Shown here one piece after another: positions 61,494-64,000 of a stretch of 64,000 nucleotides of DNA (its first letter is position 1; the number at the start of each line of letters is the position of its first letter). The notes beneath the pieces were generated by a model that had not been told where the DNA came from, made no database searches, and saw only the letters and a list, made by a program, of their open reading frames with translations. Origin of the DNA: Hymenobacter negativus (GTDB lineage Bacteria; Bacteroidota; Bacteroidia; Cytophagales; Hymenobacteraceae); NCBI RefSeq assembly GCF_016056375.1, contig NZ_JAEDAE010000001.1, positions 620,001-684,000 of the forward strand, written 5' to 3'. A program made the translations under genes and the position numbers.

Positions 61494-63842
61494 ATGGAAA
61501 TGGAGCCGAATTTTGCTGATACCAACCCCAAAGCCGGCGTAGTAGGCCAGCCCCTGAGCCGCGTGGACGGCCGCGCCAAGGTGACGGGCGCGGCCAAATA
61601 CTCGGCCGAGTACAACCAGCTGCCGGGCCTGGTACACGCCGTGCTCAAAACCAGCGACGTGGCCCGGGGCCGTATCACGGGCTTCGACGTGAGCGCGGCC
61701 CGGCAGGTGCCGGGCGTGCTGGCCATCATCACCCACGAGAACATCCCGAAGCTGGCCAAAACGCCCAACAACCCTCAGGACCAGCAGGCGATGGGGCCGG
61801 GGGCGCACATGGGCTTCCTACCGCTTACTTCCGACCAGGTGCATTATGCCGCGCAGCCGGTGGCCATTGTGGTGGCCGACACCCTAGAGCGCGCCCAGCA
61901 CGCGGCCGCGCTGCTGCGGGTGCAAATATCGCCCGAAACTCCCGTGGCCTCGTTCCGCGACCCGAAGGCGGAGGAGTTTAAACCTAAAGAAGGCCGGGCG
62001 GCCCAGCTGCCCAAGCCGCGCGGCAACGCGCAGGCGGCTTTCGCCGGGGCGCCCATCCAACTCACCGCTACGTATGAGCACGCCATCAATCACCACAACC
62101 CGATGGAGCCGGGCGCGACCACAGCCCACTGGGAAGCGCCCGACCGCCTCACCGTGTATGATGCCACCCAGGGCATTGTATGGACGCAGCAGGCGCTGAG
62201 CGTGATGCTGGGCCTGTCGGCCGACCAGGTGCGGGTAGTGAACAAGTTTCTGGGGGGCGGCTTTGGCTGCAAGGGCAGCGTGTGGCCCCACACGGTGCTG
62301 GCCGCGCAGGCGGCGCGGGCCATGGGCCGGCCGGTGAAGCTGGTGCTCACCCGCCCGCAGCAGTTCACGGGCATGGGCCACCGCGAAGACCAGGACCAGA
62401 CCCTGCGCCTGGGCGCCACTTCGGAGGGCAAGCTGCTGGCGCTGCTGCACGAGAAAACTTCGACCACCTCGCCCTGGGATGCCTACGCCGAAACGAACAG
62501 CAAAATAGTGGACCTGCTCTACGCCTGCCCCGCTTTTGAGGCCACGGCCAAGCTGGCGAAGGCCAACGTGATGACCAGCACCTTTATGCGCGCGCCCGGC
62601 GAGGCCCCCGGCTCGTTCGCCATCGAGAGCCTGATGGATGATTTGGCCTACCGCGTGGGGGTAGACCCGCTGCAAATTCGCCTGCTCAACTACGCCGACC
62701 GCGACCCCAGCACCGGCAAGCCCTGGAGCAGCAAGAGCCTGAAGGAATGCTACGCCCGCGGGGCCGAGCTGTTTGGCTGGGCCAAGCGCAATCCCAAAAA
62801 CGGGCAGATGCGCCAGGGCAAGCTCTTGGTGGGCTACGGCATGGCCTCGGGCACTTACCCCGTGCACAGCGGGCAGGGCAACGCCCGCGTGCGCCTCTAC
62901 GCCGACGGCCACGCCGTGGTGCAGGCCGCGGCCACCGACCTTGGCACCGGCACCTACACCGTCATCACCCAAACGGCGGCCGACGCGCTGGGCCTCGCGC
63001 CGGAGAATATCCGCTTCGAACTGGGCGACAGCCAACTGCCCAGCACCATCGTCTCGGGCGGCTCGATGGCGGCCGGTACGGTGTCGTCGTCGGTGTATCT
63101 GGCGGCGCAGGACGTGTGGCAGAAACTCACCAAAGTGGCGGTAATGGACAAGAAGTCGCCACTCTTCGGGGCTAAGCCTACTGATATAGAGGCCAACGGG
63201 GGGCGCTTGCAGCTCAAGGCCAACCCGGCTAAGGGCGAAGGCTTTGCCGAGATAATGAAACGGGCCATGATGACCGACCTGGAAGGCAGCGCCACCGGCC
63301 GCTACGGGGCGGGCTACGAGTCGGCGCAGGCCGCGCTCAATGCCAAGCAGGACGCGGCTGGCGGCAAAGACGATGCGGCCGGACACTCGATGCACTCGTT
63401 CGGAGCGCACTTCTGCGAGGTGCACGTCGACCCCGACCTGGGCACCGTGCGCGTCAAGCGCTGGGTGAGCGTCATCGGGGGTGGCCGCATCCTGAACCCC
63501 AAAACGGCCCGCTCGCAGATTATGGGCGGGGCCATCATGGGCATTGGCGCGGCCCTGATGGAGGGCACTGTGCGCGACCCCCATCTAGCCCGCTACACCA
63601 ACGCCAGTCTGGCCGACTACCACGTGTGCGTGAACGCCGACATTCCGGAGATGACCGTTGAGTTCGTCGACGAGAAAGACCCCTACATCAACGCCATGGG
63701 CGTGAAGGGCATCGGCGAAATCTCCATTGTGGGCACCTCGGCGGCCGTGGCCAACGCCATCTACCACGCCACCGGCCGGCGGCTGCGCAGCCTGCCCATC
63801 ACCCCCGACAAAATGCTGGAAGCTCTGCGCCAGCCAGCCTAG
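61494..63842 (+). CDS. paoC: Aldehyde oxidoreductase, molybdenum subunit (PaoC-like)
   Basis: 782 residues binding molybdopterin cytosine dinucleotide. The Ald_Xan_dh_C part opens LSRVDGRAKVTGAAKYSAEY. Moco-binding segments include GGGFGCKGSVWPHTVLAAQA, TFMRAPGEAPGSFAIESLMD and TDLGTGTYTVITQTAADALG, and the catalytic Glu lies in GVKGIGEISIVGTSAAV near the C-terminus. It is slightly longer than E. coli PaoC (about 730). Substrates are aldehydes, probably aromatic, in the periplasm. No PaoD maturation gene is seen within the 158 bases to the right edge; it may lie outside the window. Confidence 0.93.
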   Translation: MEMEPNFADTNPKAGVVGQPLSRVDGRAKVTGAAKYSAEYNQLPGLVHAVLKTSDVARGRITGFDVSAARQVPGVLAIITHENIPKLAKTPNNPQDQQAMGPGAHMGFLPLTSDQVHYAAQPVAIVVADTLERAQHAAALLRVQISPETPVASFRDPKAEEFKPKEGRAAQLPKPRGNAQAAFAGAPIQLTATYEHAINHHNPMEPGATTAHWEAPDRLTVYDATQGIVWTQQALSVMLGLSADQVRVVNKFLGGGFGCKGSVWPHTVLAAQAARAMGRPVKLVLTRPQQFTGMGHREDQDQTLRLGATSEGKLLALLHEKTSTTSPWDAYAETNSKIVDLLYACPAFEATAKLAKANVMTSTFMRAPGEAPGSFAIESLMDDLAYRVGVDPLQIRLLNYADRDPSTGKPWSSKSLKECYARGAELFGWAKRNPKNGQMRQGKLLVGYGMASGTYPVHSGQGNARVRLYADGHAVVQAAATDLGTGTYTVITQTAADALGLAPENIRFELGDSQLPSTIVSGGSMAAGTVSSSVYLAAQDVWQKLTKVAVMDKKSPLFGAKPTDIEANGGRLQLKANPAKGEGFAEIMKRAMMTDLEGSATGRYGAGYESAQAALNAKQDAAGGKDDAAGHSMHSFGAHFCEVHVDPDLGTVRVKRWVSVIGGGRILNPKTARSQIMGGAIMGIGAALMEGTVRDPHLARYTNASLADYHVCVNADIPEMTVEFVDEKDPYINAMGVKGIGEISIVGTSAAVANAIYHATGRRLRSLPITPDKMLEALRQPA

Positions 63843-63922
63843 GGTCAGGTTACTGACGAGATAAAAGGCCTGTTACATCTGGCCAGCGGCTGCTTGGGGC
63901 AGTACAGCAAGCGCTTGGAGGA

Positions 63923-64000
63923 CTATTCCTCCGGCGGCTTGTCATAGGCGCGCTTGGCCGGTGCGCTTTCCTGCGTGAAGCGAATGCCCCGGCTGCCACC
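63923..64000 (-). CDS. C-terminal 25 residues of an unidentified minus-strand gene
   Basis: The minus strand reads GGSRGIRFTQESAPAKRAYD then KPPEE and stop TAG (63923-63925), open to the right edge. The good codon character and stop placement support a real gene, but the tail is too short to identify. It is convergent with paoC. Confidence 0.4.
   Translation of the reverse strand, partial: GGSRGIRFTQESAPAKRAYDKPPEE

Noticed and set aside
61884..63584. 566-codon minus-strand frame
   Set aside because: Antisense to paoC; low-complexity Gly/His/Ala composition.

Overview
The window looks like a chromosomal segment of a high-GC member of the Bacteroidota, most likely a Hymenobacter-like organism (Cytophagales, Hymenobacteraceae). 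The evidence is the Bacteroidota-type protein set (PD40/OmpA protein, fused isobutyryl-CoA mutase, YkuD_2-type transpeptidase, DUF4199-like protein), several promoters with the Bacteroidota -7 box TAnnTTTG, weak Shine-Dalgarno sequences and strong A/T-flanked hairpin terminators between convergent genes. No rRNA, tRNA, CRISPR array or intact insertion sequence was recognised.

Layout. 1-3.9 kb: 5' part of icmF, a low-GC hypothetical gene bracketed by two copies of one terminator, and a membrane protein. 4.0-19.9 kb: a low-oxygen/energy-stress island with a six-BON-domain protein, two tandem-domain universal stress proteins, a P2-type cation ATPase, a phosphoketolase, an Mla/MCE lipid-transport operon on the opposite strand, Hsp20, a truncated-haemoglobin-like protein, a Crp/Fnr regulator and an unusual L,D-transpeptidase-like protein. 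Six intergenic sequences fit, or nearly fit, the palindrome TGA-N6-TCA. They suggest that the Crp/Fnr protein encoded here controls the island, rather as DosR does for a similar gene set in mycobacteria. 20-49 kb: mostly housekeeping genes (lepA, folD, queE, gltA, mnmE, a DtxR/MntR regulator, fabH, dapD, msrA, hbd, a ybiT-type ABC-F gene, an M48 protease, mtgA) mixed with small envelope proteins. Three related long-armed palindromes lie here, and one of them supplies part of a lipoprotein signal peptide. A carboxypeptidase-regulatory/DUF900 hydrolase gene is frameshifted.

49-58 kb: the accessory region. An XRE-type regulator with four copies of an 8-bp operator-like sequence lies divergent from a large PLD-nuclease/SNF2-like helicase fusion, a candidate single-gene defence protein. 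To its right are two 3'-end fragments of the intact App1-like (DUF2183) gene at 57.1-58.2 kb, separated by a WYL/RidA pair and a seven-repeat beta-propeller gene. This suggests repeated DNA acquisition at the app1 3' end. 58-64 kb: topoisomerase IB, a complete PaoABC-type molybdenum aldehyde oxidoreductase operon and the 3' end of an unidentified minus-strand gene.

Functionally, the stress island combines acetyl-phosphate production (phosphoketolase), ion pumping, protein protection (Hsp20), envelope maintenance (Mla, BON, L,D-transpeptidase-like) and a possible sensor/regulator. The right end combines mobile-looking defence and regulatory cargo with detoxification (RidA, PaoABC).
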